A stretch of 64,000 nucleotides of DNA from 'Nostoc azollae' 0708 (GTDB taxonomy: Bacteria; Cyanobacteriota; Cyanobacteriia; Cyanobacteriales; Nostocaceae): assembly GCF_000196515.1 (NCBI RefSeq), contig NC_014248.1, positions 62,001 to 126,000 of the forward strand, written 5' to 3'. The notes below the pieces were generated by a model. That model was not told the DNA's origin, did not search any database, and saw only the letters and a program-made list of their open reading frames with translations. The position numbers were made by a program, and so were the translations under genes. Shown here piece by piece: positions 56,511 to 64,000 of this stretch; positions within the stretch are counted from its first letter, which is position 1; each line of letters opens with the position of its first letter.

Positions 56511-57476
56511 TTAATGTGTTGTGCTATTTTCCCCCAAGCTTTCTAACAGTGATTTCTCAATTACATCAACCACAAACTGATTACCTTGTAAATTAAGATG
56601 AATGTGGTCATGATACAAGCTTTTTGGATTAGTATTGGCTTGAAATATAGGTAAAAAATCTATGTAGTTTATTTTATTCTCTGTCACAAAATCCCACAGA
56701 CGCTGACGAGCGACAATTTCATAATGTCTTTTTTCCTTGGCGTTTAATTCCCGTAGTAAGGGAGTCATAGCTACAATTAGTTGACTATTATTGGCTTGAG
56801 TTAAGGTTTGAATATTACCAATTGCTTCAAGGATTATACTCCCGTGATCGCCTCCTTCTGGATACAAAGCTTCTAGTTCGGGAATTGCCTTTTGTTTAAA
56901 GGTGTAACGCTGTAATACTTCCACAATTGCCAGTGGTGGTTTACGATCTGGATAATTCTTATCTCTTCCTACTGGTAAAGAAGTCGGTGCAGTTCCAAAT
57001 AAATCGTCTGTATTAATTAATAATACTATGTTTTGAGATTGAAAAGTACCAAATTTTTGTAAATATGCCAATTCATTGCGGGGACTCCAAGAGTTAGCAG
57101 AAGCATTTAAAACTTCAATTTGCTGATAATTACTACTCTGAGTTAAAGAATTCATCAGCAAATGAGAAATTGTATTTTTTTGATCAGTCCACCAACCACC
57201 GTTAGCGATAGAATCACCTAATAGTAAAACTCTGAATGTTCCGGGTGCAGGTATTTTGGATATTTTTCCACTCCGCATGGAAAATTCATTAATTTCAATC
57301 CGACTCCCAAAACGGTAAGTTTGCTGATTTGGTGCTAATAAATAACCAATTTTTTCATCACCAATGTAAATCAGAGGATTACCAAAACCAAATAGCGAGC
57401 GCAATCCTATTTCTATTGCTACAAACAGCCCCACCAGTACCGCCAAAATTACCATCAGCACTACTTTCACCTGCAA
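56511..57476 (-). CDS. SGNH/GDSL hydrolase, membrane anchored
   Basis: Protein of 321 aa. A signal anchor lies at 4-24 (KVVLMVILAVLVGLFVAIEI). SGNH blocks: LLLGDSIANGG (catalytic Ser), VLNASANSWSPRNELAYL (Asn block) and LYHDHIHLNLQGNQ (Asp-x-x-His equivalent DHIH). A periplasmic or lumen esterase/acyl-hydrolase is likely. Substrate unknown; sugar O-acetyl groups are one possibility. Converges on the gene at 55816-56445. Confidence 0.85.
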   Translation of the reverse strand: MQVKVVLMVILAVLVGLFVAIEIGLRSLFGFGNPLIYIGDEKIGYLLAPNQQTYRFGSRIEINEFSMRSGKISKIPAPGTFRVLLLGDSIANGGWWTDQKNTISHLLMNSLTQSSNYQQIEVLNASANSWSPRNELAYLQKFGTFQSQNIVLLINTDDLFGTAPTSLPVGRDKNYPDRKPPLAIVEVLQRYTFKQKAIPELEALYPEGGDHGSIILEAIGNIQTLTQANNSQLIVAMTPLLRELNAKEKRHYEIVARQRLWDFVTENKINYIDFLPIFQANTNPKSLYHDHIHLNLQGNQFVVDVIEKSLLESLGENSTTH

Positions 57477-57747
57477 TATTACTTAAGAGAAAGTATTATT
57501 TTATGCATTTACATTGCTAAGTGGCGGCAGGAGAGAAATACAAAGTTAAAAGTCAAAATTACACGACTTTTACCTATTCCCTATTTTCCCCTACACCCCA
57601 TACCCCACGCCTCACACCCTATTTCTATGAGAGAACGTTGCAAAGCTTAAAGAAAATCATAATGTGAATTTAACATCATTGACTGATAGAAGAACTACAA
57701 TCAAAACTGACAGAGTAGTTAATGTAACAAAGGAGGCTTACAAAGGT

Positions 57748-57888
57748 ATGTCCGACTTAAATCGCGGAATTATGAAATTTGAAGGCGCAGATTCACCAAA
57801 AGTAGTTACTGTTTCTACCGTATTACTTTTGGGGTCAATAGCAGCACTTATTTTGTGGGCGTTGCAATCTGCCTATGCGCTGAGTTAG
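57748..57888 (+). CDS. 46-aa membrane microprotein
   Basis: Small protein MSDLNRGIMKFEGADSPKVV followed by one transmembrane helix (VSTVLLLGSIAALILWALQS) and a short end AYALS. I start at the ATG at 57748 because AAGGAGG lies 11 bases upstream; earlier in-frame ATGs lack a ribosome site. The size and topology recall small photosynthetic-complex or NDH subunits, but I do not recognise the family. Strand and spacing suggest its own transcript. Confidence 0.75.
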   Translation: MSDLNRGIMKFEGADSPKVVTVSTVLLLGSIAALILWALQSAYALS

Positions 57889-58052
57889 AATCAATTGATC
57901 AGATGGGAGGACACTGGCAACAAGGATTTCCGTGTCTGCTTAGTGTCCATAAACCAAGCAATCAAACTATCAAAAAAATTTTTATCAAAATTTATATTTC
58001 TAATTGACAATTTCAGATAGAAGATAGGTCTAAAATTCACATTAAACAATAA

Positions 58053-60923
58053 ATGTTTCATCTCTGGGGTTTATTAGTTATTTTAATTACTTGCCCACTC
58101 TTAGGGGCAATGCCGCTAATCGCTTGGATTAGCTACGCTCTCAAGGGTAAGCGATTAGCACAAATAGGTACACGTAATATTAGTGTGTCTGCTGCTTTTT
58201 ATCACGGCGGCAAATTGGTGGGTATTTTGGCAGTGCTGTCTGAAGGTTTCAAAGGCATTGCGGCGGTACTAATTTCTCGTCTTTTCTTTCCCACAGGTTC
58301 ATTTTGGGAATTGATTGCGCTGATTGCCTTAGTTATAGGTAGATATGCTTTAGGGAGAGGCGCAGGGACAACAAATGTCGTTTGGGGATTTTTGATGCAT
58401 GATCCCCTCATTGCCGGCTTTGTCACTTTAGTAGCAGCTATTGGTTTGATGTTTGTGCGGTCTAGAGAGACGATCAAATTTGGGGTATTGATTCTGCTTC
58501 CTCTGCTGGTAGCTGTCCTCTACTCCAATGATTTGCCCAGAATAGTGGCAGTATTTACCCTAGCAGGGTTAATTGGCTGGATTTACAAAGAAATCCCTGA
58601 TGATATGGACTTGCCAGTACAAGAGGCTGAGGGGGAAACACAGCAGGTCATGGCATATTTAAATAGTGGTGAGCAGGGAATTATCACCCTGGATGAGGAA
58701 TTAGAACCAGAAATATTTGGAGCCAAGGCCTCGACATTATCACAAATTAAACGCTGGGGTTATCCAGTTCCCAAAGGATGGATACTTGCACCTTTTGATA
58801 ATCCTGTGGTTCTGATTGATTTTCTCCAACCATCCACACTTTCACCGTTGGTAGTCCGTTCTTCAGCTATTGGGGAAGACTCAGAACAAGCTTCTGGAGC
58901 TGGACAGTACGCAACTATTTTGAATGTAACGAGTAAACAGGAATTAGAAGAAGCGATCACACAAGTCCAAGCCTCCTATAATAATCCTGCTGCTGTTCAA
59001 TATAGACGTGATCGCCATGCCAAAGATGAAGCTATGGCGGTACTCATTCAACCACAAGTCCAGAGTGTATTTTCTGGTGTGGCTTTCAGCCGTGATCCCA
59101 TCGCCCAACAAGGTGATGCTGTAGTCATTGAAGCTGTTTCTGGTAGCGCCTCACAAGTGGTTTCAGGAAAAGTTACCCCAGAACAATATCGTGTTTTTGT
59201 CGTGGGTGAAGACAAGCTATCTACTCTTAAATTTGAGGGAGAAGGAAAAATTCCCCAACCATTAATTAAGCAAGTAGCATACCTAGCCCGGATACTGGAA
59301 AAACGTTATTACGGCATACCTCAAGATGTGGAGTGGAGTTATGATGGACAAAATCTTTGGGTATTACAAGCACGACCAATTACCACTTTACTGCCCATTT
59401 GGACAAGAAAAATTGCTGCTGAAGTGATTCCTGGAGTGATTCATCCCTTAACTTGGTCAATTAATTTGCCCTTAACTTGTGGGATGTGGGGAGAAATTTT
59501 TACCCTAGTATTAGGCGATCGCACCCGCGAGTCAGACTTTAGTAAAATGGCAACTCTGCATTACTCCAGAGCGTATTTTAATGCTTCTTTCTTAGGAGAG
59601 ATTTTTCTGGAAATGGGTTTACCACCTGAAAGTCTGGAGTTTTTAACCAGAGATACAAAAATGAGTAAACCACCTCTAGCTTCCACCTGGGAGAATTTGC
59701 CAGGACTGACAAAGTTACTACAGCGAGAAATCTGTTTAGAAAATCAATTTAAACAAGATTACCGTCACCGATTTATTCCTGGGTTGACAAGGTTAGCAAA
59801 TGAATTAATTGAGGAATTATCACCAAACCAGTTATTAACTAGAGTTGACTTAGTTCTAGATTTGCTCAACCAAGCTACTTATTACAGTATTTTATCGCCC
59901 TTGAGTGCAGCAATTCGTCAAGCAGCTACGGGGGTGAAAGATGAGCAAATTGATCATAGTATTACACCAGAAGTTTCATCATTGCGATCGCTCAGTCTTT
60001 TAGCCGCAGATGCCAAAGAAATCTTACCAGACATAGACCCAGCAAGAGTTTTCGAACAATTGGCAGAAACTCCAGAGGGCGAAAAAATCTTGTATGAATT
60101 TCAAGAAATTGTCGAAGATTACGGCTATTTAAGCGAGGTAGGAACAGATATTTCCGTTTCCAGATGGAAAGAACAGCCTCACATAGTCAGACAATTATTT
60201 ATCCAGTTGGTGCAAGGAAACGAACCACCAAATCAGGATGGGTCAAAAAAGCGTCACCAAGGTTTTGTACAAAAGCGAGTGGATCTCAAAGGACGAGTCA
60301 CAGAAATTTATTCTCGCTTGTTAGCTGAATTACGCTGGACTTTTTTAGCTTTAGAAAAGATTTGGTTACAGAGTAGTGTATTGCAACAGCCAGGGGATAT
60401 CTTCTTTTTAAAATTAGGTGAAGTGCGGCGTTTAGCAGCAGAAGCAGATCCAGCTTTGAGAAATCAAGTTTCCGAAAAAGTAGCAAACAGGCGATCACAA
60501 TTTAACCAAGACAGCCAGATTACTCAAATTCCCCCACTGGTATATGGTTATAATCCTCCCCACCCCATCGACTCACCAATTGATAGCGCTGATAATATCT
60601 TACTAGGCATTCCCGCCAGTCAAGGTCAAGCCACCGGACTAGTCAAAGTATTGAGAAATTTACAAGAAGTAGGTGAAATTGATAAAGGGACAATTCTTGT
60701 CGTACCTTATACAGATTCAGGCTGGGCTCTAATATTAGTCAGAGCCGGAGGCATAATTGCAGAGGCCGGTGGTAAACTGTCACATGGCGCAATAGTCGCC
60801 CGTGAATACGGCATTCCCGCAGTTATGGATGTCCGTGGTGCTACTTATCTACTCCAAGATGGTCAACAAGTCAAAATTGATGGCTCAAAGGGTATTGTAG
60901 AACTCCAGGAATTCTTCACCTAA
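58053..60923 (+). CDS. PlsY-like acyltransferase fused to PEP-synthase-type phosphotransferase
   Basis: Large protein of 956 aa. Residues 1-185: membrane domain with about six helices and PlsY marks (GTRNISVSAAFYHGGKLVG, SEGFKGIAAVL, GRYALGRGAGTTNVVW). Residues about 215-470: PPDK/PEP-synthase ATP-grasp domain (GAKASTLSQIKRWGYPVPKG, VVRSSAIGEDSEQASGAGQY, FSGVAFSRDP, ARPITTL). Residues about 860-950: swivelling phospho-His domain (AEAGGKLSHGAIVAREYGIP, the His in SHGAIVARE). A domain of about 380 aa between has no name here. It would be anchored in the membrane with a cytoplasmic phosphotransferase. Which reaction it performs is unknown. Confidence 0.85.
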   Translation: MFHLWGLLVILITCPLLGAMPLIAWISYALKGKRLAQIGTRNISVSAAFYHGGKLVGILAVLSEGFKGIAAVLISRLFFPTGSFWELIALIALVIGRYALGRGAGTTNVVWGFLMHDPLIAGFVTLVAAIGLMFVRSRETIKFGVLILLPLLVAVLYSNDLPRIVAVFTLAGLIGWIYKEIPDDMDLPVQEAEGETQQVMAYLNSGEQGIITLDEELEPEIFGAKASTLSQIKRWGYPVPKGWILAPFDNPVVLIDFLQPSTLSPLVVRSSAIGEDSEQASGAGQYATILNVTSKQELEEAITQVQASYNNPAAVQYRRDRHAKDEAMAVLIQPQVQSVFSGVAFSRDPIAQQGDAVVIEAVSGSASQVVSGKVTPEQYRVFVVGEDKLSTLKFEGEGKIPQPLIKQVAYLARILEKRYYGIPQDVEWSYDGQNLWVLQARPITTLLPIWTRKIAAEVIPGVIHPLTWSINLPLTCGMWGEIFTLVLGDRTRESDFSKMATLHYSRAYFNASFLGEIFLEMGLPPESLEFLTRDTKMSKPPLASTWENLPGLTKLLQREICLENQFKQDYRHRFIPGLTRLANELIEELSPNQLLTRVDLVLDLLNQATYYSILSPLSAAIRQAATGVKDEQIDHSITPEVSSLRSLSLLAADAKEILPDIDPARVFEQLAETPEGEKILYEFQEIVEDYGYLSEVGTDISVSRWKEQPHIVRQLFIQLVQGNEPPNQDGSKKRHQGFVQKRVDLKGRVTEIYSRLLAELRWTFLALEKIWLQSSVLQQPGDIFFLKLGEVRRLAAEADPALRNQVSEKVANRRSQFNQDSQITQIPPLVYGYNPPHPIDSPIDSADNILLGIPASQGQATGLVKVLRNLQEVGEIDKGTILVVPYTDSGWALILVRAGGIIAEAGGKLSHGAIVAREYGIPAVMDVRGATYLLQDGQQVKIDGSKGIVELQEFFT

Positions 60924-60940
60924 TAACCTGTAAGAATTAA

Positions 60941-60962
60941 GGAGTCAGGAGTCAGGAGTCAG
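60941..60962. repeat. (GGAGTCA)3 heptamer repeat
   Basis: Three GGAGTCA units 18 bp after the previous gene. The following 730 bp to 61693 hold a terminator (61087-61138), a stretch related to dispersed repeats (CTCTGAAAGAGAC near 61042) and no gene. Confidence 0.8.
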
Positions 60963-61086
60963 AATGTTTGAGAAATGGTTAATTATCAAATAGATATTTT
61001 TGGCGTTAGTCGGAAAAAGCTGACTGCTGATGCCTGAAGTTTCTCTGAAAGAGACAAACGAAGTGCGATTACGCGAAATTCACCCC

Positions 61087-61138
61087 CAAAAAAAGAGAGT
61101 GGGAGGAGGCATTATCAAGCGCCATTCACTCCCACTCT
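61087..61138 (-). terminator. Terminator for the minus-strand unit
   Basis: AGAGTGGGAG (61096-61105) and CTCCCACTCT (61129-61138), perfect 10-bp arms; on the minus strand a run of seven T follows (complement of 61088-61094). It could serve the talC pseudogene transcript, or both directions. Confidence 0.65.
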
Positions 61139-61693
61139 ACTATTTGCTGCTGAAGCGATTCAGGAACATACATATAACACTAATCGTTAATTAGGGGGGG
61201 TAATTTACAGTTTAACGATAACGCCTCTACTCAATGGATATTCCTATTGCAGCAAACGCTAATTCTATTATATATTGATTCGACAATCATAACAAGATTG
61301 AATTGTTAATTTGTTTAACCTTTTAACAACTTCTTTACTTTCGTTTGTCTGATTTAATTTAACTTATTTCATTAGAGGATGGTTGCCAAATTGGCATTTT
61401 TATAAAATTTTCTCATTGTTCATTGCTAACAGTTGAAAACATAGATTCCTGTTAATGCAACAGTTAAAACTTCCGGTACATGAGAAAGAGACTATTATTA
61501 AATCAATGGGGGGGGTGACACCCATCATCCGCATTAGGAATTGATTTCAGTGGCTTTTAACACACTTGATTTATAAAACGCTGAAAACTTATTTTCAACT
61601 AAGCTTACCATGCGATATCCATACTTTAGGTATGAGGGGTTTAACCCTTTATTAATCAACTAACAGTTTCTGCAAAGTTATGATGATGCTAAT

Positions 61694-62356
61694 TCAAATC
61701 TTGAAACCAACACCACCAGCAGCAAAATCAGCAACGGTTTGATGAGAAAGTTCGTGTGTGGCTATAGCTTGCAACATTGCTACTTGCAACATTGCTAAAG
61801 GTAAAGTCAGATGATCCGCACCTGCTTGGATAGATGCGGCTGCTTCTTCAGGTGACTTGATACTAGCTGCCAAGATTTCCATACCAGTACCTTTGAGAAC
61901 GCTGGACATATCTTGCACTCAAGCAATACCATCACCTAACAAGGGTGTAGCACGATTGACGTAAGCTATGGCGATTTTTGTTTTTGCGCCGGTTTCCCTG
62001 GCCACTGTGGCTTGTGCGGGACTGTAAATACCAGTGACGGAACAGGTAATTTCTGGTGAAAGTGTGGCTAGGACTTCAAACTCTACTGCTGTAGCGGGAA
62101 TTTTCAAGATTGTTTGAGAACGAAGAAGAATTGCAAAAGCTTTGATTCCTTCTGATATCATCCTCTTTTTATCAGCGGACAGGAGTTGGTAGTAAACTGG
62201 GCCGGAAGTTAAAGAAACCAAGGTTTTCAGGGTGGTTTCTGGTGGGGTATCAGCCTGTGCTAACAAAGTAGGATTGGTGGTGATCCCTTTGACCCAACCC
62301 CAATATTGAACTATTTTAGCTTCGGATGCGATCGCAGAATCCAGAGAAAGCGCCAT
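61694..62356 (-). pseudogene. Transaldolase/fructose-6-phosphate aldolase-like gene, single stop
   Basis: Reads in one frame as a TalC/MipB-type small transaldolase: MALSLDSAIASEAKIVQYWG, VKGITTNPTLLA, LKIPATAVEFEVL with the Schiff-base Lys, CSVTGIYSPAQATVARETGA. Then one TGA at 61919-61921, followed in frame by VQDMSSVLKGTGMEILAASI, AAASIQAGADHLTLPLAMLQ and the family end. The stop could be CGA to TGA. Only one lesion is visible, so this is a young pseudogene, or the window carries a sequencing error. Confidence 0.85.
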
Positions 62357-62640
62357 AAGAATGTTACAAGCCCCTGAATCACCCTAAAATTCTACAGGTA
62401 TTGGGGGGTTTCTGGAGGATGACTCACCTGTCCAGGTTTAACATTTGATTACTCTCCTACTATTCATCATGTATAGACAGGGTAACTCAACAGATTGTCT
62501 CTTAAATTTTGAATTGTTAATTTTTAACTACTTACAGGTTTATATCGTATGTTCAGTTACAGTTCTATTTGAAGAAATCAGGCAACAATAGAGATTAATA
62601 ACTGATATGCAGCTTTGTGTGTAAATTATGCTGCTGTTTC

Positions 62641-64000
62641 ATGAAACCTCGAGTTATTGTTTGCGGCTTAAGACGTACTGGATATAAGATCTTTCGTCTG
62701 CTGAGACAACAGGGTGCTTTGGTTGTTGGTATTCATCGCAAACCCATTCCTGGAGAAGTTACGGGAGATGTAATTGTTGGTGAATTATGTGCAGCTTCTA
62801 CCTTGCAAGCGGCAGGAGTTGAACAGGCTAATACTTTAGTAATTGGTGGTTCTGATGATGCGGTAAATTTATCAATTATGATGCAAGCGTGAGTTCTAAA
62901 TCCTCAGATTTGGATTATTAAACGCTTTTATAACACCAATTTAGGTGAACGTTTAGATCACACACTCATTGATCATTTAAGTATGAGTGTTGTTGGTTTG
63001 GTAGCACCAGTATTTACTTTTGCAGCTTTGGGGAATCAAGCGATCTGACAAATTAAATTATTTGATCAAACTTGGCCAATTCAGGAAGAATATATTCATG
63101 AAGAAAGATCATATAAAATATTAGGTGATCGCTTAATTATTGGTACTCAACCACGCATCAATCACATAGGCAAATGATTGGGAAGAAAACTATTCAAAAT
63201 ATTCACCAGTATCCAGCATTTTCAGAAACACACAAGGTCAGTCATTGTCATGGCAATAGCAGTAATAGTAATTATTTTAACCGCTATATTTACTTAGGTT
63301 TCTACGAAATTAAACATCTCATTTTTTGATGCTTTATATTTTGCTGTTGGCATGATCACAGGTGCTAGTGGTAATGACAAAGTGGTAGAGAACGCACCCA
63401 ATAGTATTAAATTCTTTACAGTTTTCATGATGCTGGCAGGAGCAGTAGTCCTTGGTATTTGGTATGCTATGCTTACCGATTTTATTTTAGGAACTAGTCT
63501 GAAACAATTTTCGGATGCTGCCAGAATTCCTCAACGTCATCATTATATTGTCTGTGGTTTAAGTGGTATTGGCATTAGAATAATTCAGTAACTGCAGGCA
63601 AGTGGACATGAAGTAGTAGTAATTGAAACTGATCCTAATCATAGACTTGTCAACACTGCTATAGGAATGAGTATTACTGTAATTCTTGCAGATGCAAGTT
63701 TCCGCACAAGTCTACAAACAAGTAATATAGATACCGCAGCCGCAGTTTTAGCAGTTACTAATAACGATGCTACTAATTTAGAAATTGCCCTCAAAGCCAA
63801 GGGGTTAACACCGAAAATTTCTGTTATTGTTGATTATGCTGACCCTGATTTTGCCGGCATGGCACAACAGGTATTTGATCTTGAAGCTGTATTAAGTCCA
63901 GCAGAATTAGCAGCACCAGCTTTTGCTGCCGCCGCTCTGGGAGGTAGAATTATTGCTAATGGGATTATTGCCGATAATCTATGGGTTGCTTTTCCAACTT
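62641..64000 (+). pseudogene. TrkA-N/ion-channel protein gene with five in-frame stops, runs off window
   Basis: One continuous frame from ATG at 62641 (KPRVIVCGLRRTGYKIFRLL, an NAD-binding RCK domain) through a membrane segment (IVMAIAVIVIILTAIFT), a pore-like piece (FFDALYFAVGMITGASGNDK), another helix (FFTVFMMLAGAVVLGIWYAM) and a second RCK domain (HHYIVCGLSGIGIRIIQ, then SGHEVVVIETDPN...). Stops: TGA 62890, TGA 63046, TGA 63175, TAG 63295, TAA 63589. No frameshift is needed. The C-terminus is beyond 64000. Confidence 0.88.

Noticed and set aside
62641-64000. Stop codon recoding to explain five in-frame stops
   Set aside because: All three stop codons are involved and neighbouring intact genes use normal stops, so loss of function is simpler.

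Overview
The window looks like chromosome of a filamentous, heterocyst-forming cyanobacterium (Nostocales). The sequence is AT-rich and carries scattered HIP1 octamers (GCGATCGC, e.g. near 1946, 26476, 28112, 42158, 47558), heptanucleotide tandem repeats typical of the group (GGCAAAA, AATGCCC, CTCCTGA), a DevBCA-type exporter, PcyA, a PsbP-type protein and Ycf35. It is also full of dead genes and dead insertion sequences. This amount of decay beside intact metabolic genes suggests a reduced, probably symbiotic lineage such as 'Nostoc azollae' or a similar decaying genome. That identification is inference, not proof.

Region by region. 1-9.3 kb, minus strand: a secreted-peptide island. Eight small precursor genes with double-glycine-type leaders surround a C39-peptidase ABC exporter and its HlyD partner. 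No modification enzyme is visible inside the window. 9.5-16.5 kb: a polyprenol/phytol-kinase-like protein, YidD, an IS1634-type element with its target duplication, a retropepsin-like protease, a VanX-like dipeptidase, a wrecked HAD phosphatase gene and a conserved membrane protein. 16.5-20 kb: devB-devC-devA exporter operon. 20.9-26 kb: pcyA, maf, psbP-like, an antitoxin whose toxin gene is dead, and a SWIM zinc-finger pseudogene. 26.2-34.2 kb: lpdA, trpC, a class V aminotransferase, DUF2949, a DUF192 lipoprotein between two inverted copies of a repeat, and a DUF2997-Ycf35-ferredoxin operon. 34.7-37.8 kb: gene graveyard (IS4-type remnant, alpha/beta-hydrolase fragment, M28 peptidase split by an IS66 element). 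37.9-43.8 kb: a phosphoribulokinase paralogue, an O-methyltransferase, TrhO, a tRNA-Ala with two mismatched stems, a DUF938 pseudogene, an acyltransferase and a decayed vapBC pair. 45.2-49.9 kb: a cobalamin riboswitch followed by cobG-cobH-cobI-cobJ (CobJ fused to CbiG). 50.4-54.8 kb: dead IS701, IS5-like and IS66 elements. 55-61 kb: a pentapeptide-repeat protein, a conserved unknown, an SGNH hydrolase, a microprotein and a PlsY-PEP-synthase fusion. 61.7-64 kb: a transaldolase-like gene killed by one stop and a K+ channel/TrkA-N gene with five in-frame stops that runs off the window.

The genes that form working units are the peptide/exporter island (secretion with leader removal), devBCA (tripartite export), the Ycf35-ferredoxin trio and the riboswitch-controlled corrin-ring genes (precorrin-2 to precorrin-3/4 methylations, oxidation and the precorrin-8X mutase step). 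The best candidate for something under-described is the peptide island: one exporter, at least three unrelated core-peptide types, and a recently duplicated Gly/Ala/Leu-rich peptide family with a fixed front and a variable tail.
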